From Flavobacteriaceae bacterium (GTDB lineage Bacteria; Bacteroidota; Bacteroidia; Flavobacteriales; Flavobacteriaceae), in contig DAOUPU010000040.1 in assembly GCA_030625995.1 (NCBI GenBank), positions 1 through 15,517 of the forward strand: a stretch of DNA of 15,517 nucleotides. Reading direction: 5' to 3'. How positions within the stretch are numbered: the first letter of the stretch is position 1; every line of letters begins with the position of its first letter. Shown piece by piece: positions 1 through 6,386 of the stretch. Below the pieces are notes generated by a model. It made no database searches, was not told where the DNA came from, and saw only the letters and a program-made list of their open reading frames with translations. Both the position numbers and the translations under genes were made by a program.

Positions 1-272
1 TTGCCAGACCAATGCAAAAGGATATTTACCTGATCGGAGACATAAATGCAATCCACAAATACTATTGGATAAATAAGGAAAAGGATCCCTTGGTATCTGG
101 TCAAGATGCGATCTATATAACCCATAGTCGCAATTTTCAGCCACCTGAGAAGACCATGAATAAACACTTCAAAGAGAGCCTTCTATTGAGTAAATTTCCT
201 ATTATAAGGAATGATCAAATTGTTGAGTTTGGTTATATTTATCTGCTTAAACATTATTATGATGTTGAATAG
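1..272 (+). CDS. C-terminal end of a probable GT39/PMT-like membrane glycosyltransferase (5' truncated by the window edge)
   Basis: The frame is open from the left edge (reads A-R-P before the first ATG at 12), so the ATG is probably an internal methionine and the gene begins outside the window. About 89 residues are visible, ending in TAG at 270-272. The tail reads like the extracytoplasmic C-terminus of ArnT/PMT-type glycosyltransferases: a strand (IYLIGDINAIHKYYW), then a basic segment ending FPIIRNDQIVEFGYIYLLK, comparable to the closing strand pair that ends many COG1807 proteins. No membrane helix or catalytic residue is in view. The family call is an inference from the general look of the C-terminus. 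It could be another membrane protein with a periplasmic tail. Confidence 0.45.
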   Translation, partial: ARPMQKDIYLIGDINAIHKYYWINKEKDPLVSGQDAIYITHSRNFQPPEKTMNKHFKESLLLSKFPIIRNDQIVEFGYIYLLKHYYDVE

Positions 273-369
273 AAAATACAATAAATCACATTACACTTCT
301 AATAGAATTATTTTATAAAATGGCACTTACAATTACTGTTTATTAGTATTCTTTTCGACTCTTATTTAG

Positions 370-377
370 TAACTTTG
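370..377 (+). promoter_or_regulatory. Bacteroidota -7 box (TAACTTTG) upstream of fumC
   Basis: TAACTTTG is an exact match to TAnnTTTG. It lies 26 bases before the fumC ATG, predicting a leader of about 20 bases. No good TTG -33 element is visible 19 bases upstream. The intergenic stretch is very A+T-rich. Confidence 0.55.
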
Positions 378-403
378 TTCGGTTAATTTTTTAATTAAAT
401 ACA

Positions 404-1789
404 ATGAAATACAGAATTGAGCACGACACCATAGGAGAAGTAAAAGTTCCTGCAGATAAATATTGGGGAGCACAAACAGAGAGATCCAGAAATAATTTTA
501 AAATTGGTCCCGAAGGGTCTATGCCAAAAGAAATTGTGGAAGGATTTGCATATTTAAAAAAAGCTGCAGCTTATACTAATTATGATCTTGGAGTTCTTAG
601 CTTGGAAAAAAGAGACGCAATTGCAAAAGTCTGTGATGAGATTTTAGATGGAGAATTGTATGATCAGTTTCCATTGGTTATTTGGCAAACAGGTTCAGGA
701 ACACAAAGCAATATGAATTGTAATGAGGTAATTGCAAATAAAGCCCATGTAAATAACGGGGGTAGTTTAGAAGGTAATGAAAGGTTTATTCATCCTAATG
801 ATGACGTAAATAAATCTCAGTCATCTAATGATACCTTCCCAACCGGAATGCACATAGCAGTTTACAAAAAAATTATACATACTACTATACCAGGTGTTGA
901 AGCATTGAGAGACACCTTAGATCAAAAAGCTGCCAGCTTTTCAAATGTTGTAAAAATTGGCCGAACACACTTAATGGACGCAACGCCTCTTACACTAGGT
1001 CAGGAGTTTTCTGGTTATGTGTCGCAGTTAAATCATGGTATAAAGGCTTTAAAAAATTCCTTGACCCACCTCTCAGAATTGGCCCTTGGTGGGACTGCTG
1101 TTGGAACTGGAATTAATACTCCTGAAGGTTATGATATTTTAGTTGCAAAATATATTGCAGAATTTACTCACTTGCCATTTATTACTGCAGAGAATAAATT
1201 TGAAGCTTTAGCAGCACATGATGCCATTGTTGAAACACATGGTTCCTTGAAGCAACTGGCAGTTTCTTTAATGAAAATTGCAAATGATATTCGATTATTA
1301 GCTTCGGGTCCCAGAAGTGGAATTGGAGAAATTATTATTCCTGCCAACGAACCCGGATCCTCAATAATGCCAGGTAAAGTAAATCCAACACAAGCAGAAG
1401 CATTAACTATGGTATGTGCTCAAGTTATTGGTAATGATGTAGCAATTTCTGTTGGAGGCTTAAGTGGACACTACGAATTAAATGTTTTTAAACCCGTAAT
1501 GGCAGCAAATATTTTACAATCTGCTCAGTTGATTGGAGATGCCTGTAACTCCTTTAATATAAATTGCGCGGTTGGAATTGAACCAAATCAGGAACGAATC
1601 ACAAATTTGTTAAATAATTCATTAATGCTTGTAACTGCTTTAAATACTAAAATTGGTTACGAAAAAGCTGCGAAAATTGCAAAAACAGCGCATAAAAATG
1701 GAACTACACTTAAAGAAGAAGCGGTTAATTTAGGATTTTTGACCTCTGAAGAATTTGATGATTGGGTGAAGCCGGAAGAGATGATTTAA
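404..1789 (+). CDS. fumC: Class II fumarate hydratase (fumarase C)
   Basis: Iron-independent fumarase interconverting fumarate and L-malate in the TCA cycle, a cytosolic homotetramer of the fumarase/aspartase superfamily. At 461 residues it has the usual family length. All signature blocks are present: TGSGTQSNMN (96-105), KSQSSNDTFPT (137-147), GRTHLMDATP with the catalytic-region histidine H189 (186-195), and the family signature GSSIMPGKVNP (318-328) with catalytic serine S319 on the mobile loop. GSGTQSNMN together with NDTFPT separates it from aspartase and argininosuccinate lyase. The ATG at 404 gives the normal N-terminus (YRIEHDTIGEVKVPADKYWGAQT) and has no Shine-Dalgarno sequence. A -7 box sits just upstream. 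It appears monocistronic or weakly linked to the deaminase gene 107 bases downstream. Confidence 0.97.
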   Translation: MKYRIEHDTIGEVKVPADKYWGAQTERSRNNFKIGPEGSMPKEIVEGFAYLKKAAAYTNYDLGVLSLEKRDAIAKVCDEILDGELYDQFPLVIWQTGSGTQSNMNCNEVIANKAHVNNGGSLEGNERFIHPNDDVNKSQSSNDTFPTGMHIAVYKKIIHTTIPGVEALRDTLDQKAASFSNVVKIGRTHLMDATPLTLGQEFSGYVSQLNHGIKALKNSLTHLSELALGGTAVGTGINTPEGYDILVAKYIAEFTHLPFITAENKFEALAAHDAIVETHGSLKQLAVSLMKIANDIRLLASGPRSGIGEIIIPANEPGSSIMPGKVNPTQAEALTMVCAQVIGNDVAISVGGLSGHYELNVFKPVMAANILQSAQLIGDACNSFNINCAVGIEPNQERITNLLNNSLMLVTALNTKIGYEKAAKIAKTAHKNGTTLKEEAVNLGFLTSEEFDDWVKPEEMI

Positions 1790-1896
1790 TTTTTGGAACT
1801 TGAGTACTTAAAATAAATTGATTATTATTACAATCTCTATAAAGAATTTTTGTAGGCAACTTTTCGTACTCATTAGCTATTTTAATACCAAAATAT

Positions 1897-2442
1897 ATGT
1901 GCAATAATTTTAATAAAAAATTTCTTGACGAGGCCGCGAAAGCCAGACCAAGCGATTTGGATGATGCCCATGACATTCATCAACATTTTATGGGTGAAGC
2001 CGTAAATGGTGCAGTTGCCGGTGTCAATAATAATGAAGGAGGGCCTTTTGGTTGTGTCATTGTAAAAGACGGTAAAATTATTGGAAGAGGTAATAACAAA
2101 GTAACTTCAAGTAATGATCCAACGGCCCATGCTGAGGTAGAAGCAATTAGAAATGCCTGTAAGCACTTGAATTCGTTTCAGTTAACCGATTGCATTATTT
2201 ATTCTTCTTGTGAGCCGTGCCCGATGTGTTTGGGTGCGATATATTGGGCAAGACCCAGTAAAGTATATTATGGATGTGATAAAAAAGATGCTGCGGAAAT
2301 TGGCTTCGATGATGATTTCATTTATAAAGAACTACGAGTTCCCAATGATAAAAAACTGATATCATTTGAACAGTTAGGTAAGGAAGAGGCCATGATTGCA
2401 TTTAATACATGGAACGATAAAGAGGATAGGGTGAAATATTAA
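1897..2442 (+). CDS. guaD: Guanine deaminase of the cytidine/deoxycytidylate deaminase fold
   Basis: Zinc-dependent deaminase, most likely guanine to xanthine (purine salvage or nitrogen scavenging), cytosolic. The 181-residue protein has the two zinc motifs of the fold: HAE at 78-80 (H78 binds zinc, E80 shuttles the proton) and PCPMC at 107-111 (C108 and C111 bind zinc). The surrounding sequence (GGPFGCVIVKDGKIIGRGNN, SNDPTAHAEVEAIR, SCEPCPMCLGAIYWARP, DAAEIGFDDDFIYKE) closely follows B. subtilis GuaD from memory, including the GFDD-FIYKE segment that distinguishes it from tRNA adenosine deaminase TadA. It has about 15-20 extra N-terminal residues. The ATG at 1897 has no Shine-Dalgarno sequence, and M32 is a later in-frame alternative. 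The stop lies one base from the stop of the convergent DUF1080 gene. Confidence 0.88.
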   Translation: MCNNFNKKFLDEAAKARPSDLDDAHDIHQHFMGEAVNGAVAGVNNNEGGPFGCVIVKDGKIIGRGNNKVTSSNDPTAHAEVEAIRNACKHLNSFQLTDCIIYSSCEPCPMCLGAIYWARPSKVYYGCDKKDAAEIGFDDDFIYKELRVPNDKKLISFEQLGKEEAMIAFNTWNDKEDRVKY

Positions 2443-2443
2443 A

Positions 2444-3256
2444 CTACTTGTTCAATTCTAATATTTCAATATTCCTGAATTCTACGGGGTGACTCTCACT
2501 TTGAAGTGAAATAAATCCATTTTTTAAAGGTGTTCCATCCGCTACATTCCATTTATTTTCATCGATGCCATCTACCCCACCATTTCCAATTTGGGGTTTA
2601 TAGTAGACCAAAACCGATTGCCCGTTAATAATATGCCTGATGATAGAATCATTCATTACTAATAGTTCCGCCTCAACCCATTGATCTCCATTATAAGTGT
2701 CTGAACTGGATTCTATGCAATGTGTCGTTAATAATTCCCCCGCCATCATAATGTTCGTTCCGGGTGTGCAAACATTTCCTGTTGATCTAGGATCTGTCCC
2801 TAAACCGCCTAAAAATTGAGCTTCAATACATACGGGAAAAGTTTGATTCAAGCCCATTGATTCAGGAGATTGACAATGCAACATTATACCACTATTGCGT
2901 TTAGCCCAACCCGGTCCGTCAGAGAGCTGCTCCCCTGTAAATCTGTACTCTAATCTTAGCCTGTAATTAGAAAATTTTTTATTGTAAAAAATATGCCCAA
3001 ATGACTCCCCAAATTTATCGTATTCATCATAATTTACCTGAAGAACCCCATCTGCAACTCGAAAAGTATTTTTATAATTAACACCGGCAGCGTGGCCATT
3101 AATTTTGATCGTCCAATCTTTCAGATCTTTACCATTAAATAGCTTTACCCATTTTTCTTTCGACACTTCATCTTTTTTTGGCTCGTCCTTTTTACAACTA
3201 ATTACAACGATTAGCATCAAAATTAAAAATGACGAAAAATTGAGTTTTAATTTCAT
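2444..3256 (-). CDS. DUF1080 / 3-keto-disaccharide hydrolase family lipoprotein, probably surface exposed
   Basis: A 270-residue lipoprotein with one concanavalin-like DUF1080 domain (family of 3-keto-glucoside hydrolases and carbohydrate-binding modules). The domain starts at WVKLFNGKDLKDWTI (about 36-50), continues through the SGIMLHCQSPESMGLNQTFPVCIEAQ-type core, and ends with the EFRNIEILEL strand. The N-terminus is a lipoprotein signal (MKLKLNFSSFLILMLIVVIS, lipobox Cys C21) followed by K-K-D-E. This fits the X-K-(D/E)2 lipoprotein export signal of Capnocytophaga and relatives, so the protein is probably on the outer surface. An in-frame ATG at 3307 would add 17 residues, but it overlaps the promoter at 3278-3307 and spoils the signal peptide. 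I therefore chose 3256. No SusC/SusD or oxidoreductase partner is nearby. The substrate is unknown. Confidence 0.85.
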   Translation of the reverse strand: MKLKLNFSSFLILMLIVVISCKKDEPKKDEVSKEKWVKLFNGKDLKDWTIKINGHAAGVNYKNTFRVADGVLQVNYDEYDKFGESFGHIFYNKKFSNYRLRLEYRFTGEQLSDGPGWAKRNSGIMLHCQSPESMGLNQTFPVCIEAQFLGGLGTDPRSTGNVCTPGTNIMMAGELLTTHCIESSSDTYNGDQWVEAELLVMNDSIIRHIINGQSVLVYYKPQIGNGGVDGIDENKWNVADGTPLKNGFISLQSESHPVEFRNIEILELNK

Positions 3257-3277
3257 ACAAGATATTTTTATAAGCAT

Positions 3278-3307
3278 CAAATATATCCAAAAATATGGCA
3301 ATTTCAA
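3278..3307 (-). promoter_or_regulatory. Complete Bacteroidota promoter for the DUF1080 lipoprotein gene
   Basis: Read on the minus strand: TTG at 3307-3305, a 19-base spacer, then TATATTTG at 3285-3278 (exact TAnnTTTG). Spacing and both boxes match the Bacteroidota consensus. The start of transcription would fall near 3271, giving a leader of about 15 bases before the ATG at 3256. This supports that start over the ATG at 3307. Confidence 0.7.
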
Positions 3308-3397
3308 TACACTAAATTCAATAAATACAGTAATCCGGCAAATACTCTAAACTGATACCGGATAATGCCCTCTTAAAATTCAAACTTAGTCCATTTT

Positions 3398-3481
3398 GCC
3401 GTTGTTGGTGTTTTCCACCAACAACATTTCGATCTATGCTTTAAGAGTAATTAATTGTTGGTGAAAAACACCAACAATGGC
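3398..3481. repeat. Inverted pair of 28-base units, each itself a hairpin
   Basis: Unit 1 (3398-3425): GCC, then stem GTTGTTGGTG, loop TTTTC, stem CACCAACAAC. Unit 2 (3454-3481): stem ATTGTTGGTG, loop AAAAA, stem CACCAACAAT, then GGC. Each stem is 10 bp and perfect. The reverse complement of unit 2 equals unit 1 except at three positions, two of which are compensatory (G-C to A-T at the stem base). The units are 28 bases apart. The arrangement resembles bacterial REP/BIME pairs or a small non-autonomous element. No transposase is present and I do not recognise the family. Confidence 0.75.
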
Positions 3482-3527
3482 TAATTTTTAGTTATATGAT
3501 AGTTAATAGTAAAGTTAGTGTATAAAA

Positions 3528-3557
3528 AAATCAGTATTAAAAAATTAATACTGATTT
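3528..3557 (-). terminator. Probable intrinsic terminator, minus strand, for the ackA-dinB-small ORF transcript
   Basis: A perfect 13-bp stem (AAATCAGTATTAA / TTAATACTGATTT) with a 4-base AAAA loop. On the minus strand the stem runs into a T tract (seven T counted from the stem end, four beyond it at 3527-3524). It lies about 100 bases downstream of the small ORF stop. The stem is A+T-rich, so the strength is uncertain. On the plus strand it is followed by only a weak T-rich stretch, and no plus-strand gene needs it. Confidence 0.55.
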
Positions 3558-3585
3558 CTTCTCAAATTTAATTAAATATTCATAG

Positions 3586-3619
3586 ATAATAAATCATTCT
3601 CCCAACCATGATTTATTAT
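3586..3619. repeat. 12-bp perfect inverted repeat with a 10-base loop
   Basis: The left arm at 3586-3597 pairs perfectly with 3608-3619 (ATAATAAATCAT / ATGATTTATTAT). There is no T tract beyond either arm, so it is not a typical intrinsic terminator. It lies between the small ORF stop and the probable terminator, and could be an mRNA 3'-end stabiliser. Its function is unknown. Confidence 0.5.
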
Positions 3620-3660
3620 TAACATTCTTCAGAATATTAAATAACCTGATCATTAAAAAT

Positions 3661-3834
3661 TTATGCGTTATAGATTCCTCTGCTCAATTTTTCAATATGT
3701 TTTAGATATGCTTCGTACTCTTTTTCTTTTAGCAAAAATTCCTTTGTATCATATGAAGACTGTTTACTCTCCATTTTCAAAGCGTTATTCTTTGATCCCT
3801 TTTTATTATTCTTCTTTTCCATCTTTTTTAGCAT
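3661..3834 (-). CDS. Small hypothetical protein, 57 residues, Lys/Glu-rich
   Basis: A short ORF (ATG at 3834, TAA at 3663-3661) 34 bases downstream of the dinB-family gene on the same strand. It begins M-L-K-K-M-E-K-K-N-N-K-K and ends YLKHIEKLSRGIYNA. A second in-frame ATG at 3822 would give 53 residues. Composition is hydrophilic and charged, with a likely C-terminal helix (about 27-52, KEFLLKEKEYEAYLKHIEKL). It has no signal peptide, cysteine or recognised domain. Codon use resembles the neighbouring genes and the antisense ORF looks like a shadow. A terminator-like hairpin follows about 100 bases later, consistent with it being the last gene of the ackA-dinB unit. I do not recognise the family. 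Confidence 0.5.
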   Translation of the reverse strand: MLKKMEKKNNKKGSKNNALKMESKQSSYDTKEFLLKEKEYEAYLKHIEKLSRGIYNA

Positions 3835-3868
3835 TTTACCCCTATATAACGGGTAGGAGATTGAAATA

Positions 3869-4387
3869 TTATAAATATCTGCTTTTTATAATATTCAAAT
3901 GATGCAATAAATGCCCGGAAGTTAAATATCCTAAAGCTCTTACAGACATTGTATTACCGTTTACTCTCCCACACTCCAACAAGGTATCATCACTAAAACT
4001 GTCATATAAATAAAGTGTTGTTCTTCTCAAAGCTGAAAATTCATCCAACAATGATCTATAGTCTCTTTGGTTGGCATTAGAATGAAGCGCAAATTGATTT
4101 TCATCAAAGCCAGGCAGCTCGATATTATCTCTACGGGCAAATCTTAAAGCCCTATAATTAAAAACACGTTCTGTATCAATAATATGTTGAACGATCTCTT
4201 TAATAGTCCACTTATCCTCATCGTACCTGTAACTTTGTTTTTCTTTACTAATAGAACTTAGTACTTCCAACGCCTTTTTATGGGAATATTCTAAATTTTC
4301 AATAAGGCCCATGTCATTATCAGATAAAACAGTAATATATGGCTGATAAAAGGATGCGTATTCCGTCTTTTTAATTTTAATTGCCAT
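3869..4387 (-). CDS. DinB-superfamily (DinB_2/YfiT-like) putative metal-dependent protein
   Basis: A 172-residue four-helix-bundle protein of the DinB/YfiT superfamily, cytosolic. The expected metal-binding histidine triad is visible: H68 in WTIKEIVQHIIDTERVF, and H159 and H163 in GHLLHHLNIIKSRYL at the C-terminus. Family members include bacillithiol and mycothiol S-transferases, but many have no known reaction. The bacillithiol gene bshA lies 2 kb upstream, which makes a thiol-transferase role attractive but unproven. The gene starts 3 bases after the ackA stop, so the two are surely co-transcribed and probably translationally coupled. The ATG at 4387 has no Shine-Dalgarno sequence because it sits against ackA. 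Note that the family is named for E. coli/B. subtilis damage-inducible DinB and is unrelated to DNA polymerase IV. Confidence 0.85.
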   Translation of the reverse strand: MAIKIKKTEYASFYQPYITVLSDNDMGLIENLEYSHKKALEVLSSISKEKQSYRYDEDKWTIKEIVQHIIDTERVFNYRALRFARRDNIELPGFDENQFALHSNANQRDYRSLLDEFSALRRTTLYLYDSFSDDTLLECGRVNGNTMSVRALGYLTSGHLLHHLNIIKSRYL

Positions 4388-4390
4388 AAT

Positions 4391-5578
4391 TTATTGATTT
4401 ACAAGTTCATAAGCTTGTTTTGCTATCTCTAACTCCTCATTGGTAGGGATAACCAATATTTTAACTTTTGAACTTGTTTCATTGATTTCTCTAATTTCTT
4501 TACTTCTTAATCTATTTCGTTCCGAATCTAATTGAATGCCTATAAACTCTAAGTCGGTACAAACCAAATCTCTTATGATTGAAGAGTTTTCTCCAATTCC
4601 AGCTGTAAAAATGATAGCATCAAGACCATTCATGATTGTAGCGTAAGATCCTATGTACTTTTTAATACGGTAGGCATTCATTTCCAGTGCCAATTGACAT
4701 ACTCTATTTCCTTGCTCCGCTTCGGATTCGATCTCTCGCAGGTCACTATAACCTGTTAAACCCAGCATGCCACTTTCCTTTTGTAAAAGATTATTCACCT
4801 CCTCCAAAGTATACCCTAAAGAATTTACCAGATAAAAAATAACGGAATGATCAATATCTCCACTTCTTGTGCCCATGATTAAACCATTCATAGTGCTGGA
4901 ACCTAAAGAATGCTCTATACTCTTACCATTTTCTATGGCAGTTATACTACATCCATTTCCCAGATGAATAGATATGATTTTTGAATTCTTTTTTTGCAAA
5001 TATTCGATCGCCTTTTCCGATACATACTTGTGACTCGTTCCATGAAAACCATAAACTCGAATTTTATTTTCGATAAAAAATTTATTTGGTATTGCATATC
5101 TATAGGCAACTTCCGGAATAGTCTGATGAAAAGCAGTATCAAATACAGCTATTTGTTTTGCTTGTGGAAAAACCTTTTCTGAAACTTCAATTCCCTTTAA
5201 ATTTGCAGGATTATGCAATGGTGCCAATTCAAAAAGTTCTTTAATTATATCCTTAACACTTTGATCTACAAGAGTAGTATTTGAAAAAGTACTGCCACCA
5301 TGCACCACACGATGAGCAACGGCAAAGATATCACTTGCATCTTTTAGGACTCCGTTTTCCTTATTCAAAATTAATTTAGATATTTTTTCTAAACCAATTT
5401 CATGACTGGAGATATTATGATTCTCTTTGATTTCACTTTTATCTGAGTTAAAATAAATCTTTGAATTTTTTAAACCTATTCTCTCCACCATACCGGAACA
5501 TATTACATCCTTTCCAGGCATCTCAATTAACTGGAATTTTATGGAAGAACTTCCAGAATTTATAACTAGTATTTTCAT
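4391..5578 (-). CDS. ackA: Acetate kinase
   Basis: Cytosolic ASKHA-fold kinase for acetate + ATP to acetyl phosphate + ADP. The length of 395 residues is typical. Residues equivalent to all key Methanosarcina active-site positions are seen: N7 (in NSGSSSIKFQ), R90 (AHRVVHGG), H122, D147 (FDTAFHQ), H179 (GFHGTSH), H205 (HLGNGCS), R238 (GTRSGDID) and E381 (IPTNEELEIA). The stretch before the arginine is unusual: EHSLGSSTMNGLIMGTRSGDIDHS replaces the common DTS-G-x-x-P-L-x-G pattern and the GDIDP proline. The usual partner phosphotransacetylase (pta) is not adjacent; the gene is instead followed by a DinB-fold gene after 3 bases. A short upstream ORF overlaps its start by ATGA. Confidence 0.95.
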   Translation of the reverse strand: MKILVINSGSSSIKFQLIEMPGKDVICSGMVERIGLKNSKIYFNSDKSEIKENHNISSHEIGLEKISKLILNKENGVLKDASDIFAVAHRVVHGGSTFSNTTLVDQSVKDIIKELFELAPLHNPANLKGIEVSEKVFPQAKQIAVFDTAFHQTIPEVAYRYAIPNKFFIENKIRVYGFHGTSHKYVSEKAIEYLQKKNSKIISIHLGNGCSITAIENGKSIEHSLGSSTMNGLIMGTRSGDIDHSVIFYLVNSLGYTLEEVNNLLQKESGMLGLTGYSDLREIESEAEQGNRVCQLALEMNAYRIKKYIGSYATIMNGLDAIIFTAGIGENSSIIRDLVCTDLEFIGIQLDSERNRLRSKEIREINETSSKVKILVIPTNEELEIAKQAYELVNQ

Positions 5579-5700
5579 TTTAATAATTTGATCTTATCTA
5601 AATAATATTGCAAAAAAATTATCTGCTTGCCGTTTTCTTTCCCAATAGAGATTCGTTGATCGAAGAATAAATCCATTGCAAAGGGCATCGATATTTGCAT
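5575..5700 (-). CDS. Possible 41-residue small ORF or leader overlapping the ackA start
   Basis: ATG at 5700, TGA at 5577-5575, overlapping the ackA ATG as ATGA, an arrangement typical of translational coupling. The product begins MQISMPFAMDLFFDQR and ends QYYLDKIKLLK. It is mixed hydrophobic and charged with no recognised motif. A -7-like box (TAAATTTG, 5711-5704 on the minus strand) ends three bases before the ATG, which would make a message starting at or inside the ORF. There is no ribosome-binding site and no second evidence of coding, so it may be chance. Confidence 0.28.
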   Translation of the reverse strand: MQISMPFAMDLFFDQRISIGKENGKQIIFLQYYLDKIKLLK

Positions 5701-5900
5701 TTGCAAATTTACTAATTTCAACAGTTGAATAATTGTTTTTTACAGAGAGTTTTAAGCTTATCTATTCCCTTCAAAATACCCGGCTGACAATGATGGTATT
5801 CTCCTATTTTCCGCTAAGATTTAGTGTTGTTTTCAAAACGATTAAGAGGGATCTAGCAAGGTTAATCTCAATTTATTTTTGAATTTCATATTTCGAAGAA
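5579..5900. other. 322-base gap between ackA and the haem-binding gene
   Basis: Besides the possible 41-residue ORF and -7 box at its left end, I see no gene, tRNA-like fold or strong hairpin. The portion 5712-5900 contains only short chance-like repeats such as GTTTTCAAAAC. It probably holds the ackA promoter and the 3' end of the upstream transcript. Confidence 0.6.
5704..5711 (-). promoter_or_regulatory. Possible -7 box (TAAATTTG) upstream of ackA
   Basis: An exact TAnnTTTG on the minus strand, about 125 bases before the ackA ATG. No TTG is found 19 bases upstream. A palindrome ATTTGCAAAT (5699-5708) overlaps it. In A+T-rich DNA such matches arise by chance. Confidence 0.3.
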
Positions 5901-6341
5901 CTATTCTCGTATGGAGTTTATCCAGGTATTGAGTCGATTAATTTGTTTCTTCGATAATTTTACGTCACTATGAGTCCATAAATAGCTTCTTAACGGCATC
6001 TCTTCTTCCTTTGTTTCTTCAACGATCTCCTTTAATTTATGTTTTTTCTTTTTCAGGCTATATGTCCCCCACTCAGAAAAATTCAATTCTTCTTTGGCTT
6101 CGTTAATATGGCTTGCGATCCACCATGATATTGGAGCAACTTTATCATACCAGGGATATTTCGTATTATTTGAATGACAATCATAACAAGAGCTTTTTAA
6201 CATTATAGCAATATCTGCCGGGGCTTTGGTCGCTTCAATAATATCATCTTTAGAAAAAGTTTCTGAGTAGTTTGGTTGAACAGGAATAAATTGTATTCCA
6301 ACAAAAATAATTATAATAAAAAGGAATATTTTACGCTTCAT
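5901..6341 (-). CDS. Small exported haem-binding-domain protein (Haem_bd family, single CxxCH)
   Basis: A 146-residue protein with an N-terminal hydrophobic segment (about 4-20, KIFLFIIIIFVGIQFIPV) acting as a signal or membrane anchor, then one c-type haem motif CYDCH (52-56) in the SCYDCHSNNTKYPWYDKVAP context typical of the Haem_bd domain. M115 in EEEMPLRSY is a plausible sixth ligand. The usual SWWIASHINEAKEELNFSEW block follows the haem site. It would sit in the periplasm. Family members occur alone or fused to other cytochrome domains, and a role in periplasmic electron transfer or haem binding is inferred. It begins 45 bases after bshA on the same strand, with no clear promoter between, so it may be the last gene of the dipeptidase-bshA transcript. 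Confidence 0.85.
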   Translation of the reverse strand: MKRKIFLFIIIIFVGIQFIPVQPNYSETFSKDDIIEATKAPADIAIMLKSSCYDCHSNNTKYPWYDKVAPISWWIASHINEAKEELNFSEWGTYSLKKKKHKLKEIVEETKEEEMPLRSYLWTHSDVKLSKKQINRLNTWINSIRE

Positions 6342-6386
6342 GATCTCGGGGTTTTGTGATATTTAAAAAAAAGAGCGCAACAATTG

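Larger units (their letters stand above)
3257..3660. other. 404-base gene-free interval rich in hairpins
   Basis: Between the DUF1080 start and the end of the 57-residue ORF I see no convincing gene on either strand. The interval holds the DUF1080 promoter (3278-3307), a 6-bp ATCCGG/CCGGAT inverted repeat (3333-3363), two near-identical hairpins arranged head to head (3398-3481), a perfect 13-bp hairpin with an A/T flank (3528-3557) and a 12-bp hairpin (3586-3619). An 8-bp inverted repeat CTCTTAAA/TTTAAGAG (3370-3377 and 3440-3447) brackets the first of the twin hairpins. Such density is unusual here, where most gaps are under 110 bases. Confidence 0.8.

Noticed and set aside
1725..1976. 83-residue minus-strand ORF across the fumC end and guaD start
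   Set aside because: It overlaps two well-supported plus-strand genes and has no recognisable domain.
3398..3481. CRISPR-like array
   Set aside because: There are only two units, inverted relative to each other, with no third repeat and no cas gene.
3663..3902. 79-residue plus-strand ORF rich in Phe/Tyr/Leu
   Set aside because: It is antisense to the 57-residue ORF and the dinB end. It looks membrane-like only because A+T-rich Lys/Glu codons read backwards give Phe/Leu/Ser.
5579..5900. tRNA or riboswitch in the ackA upstream gap
   Set aside because: No cloverleaf, T-loop sequence or known aptamer core could be made out.
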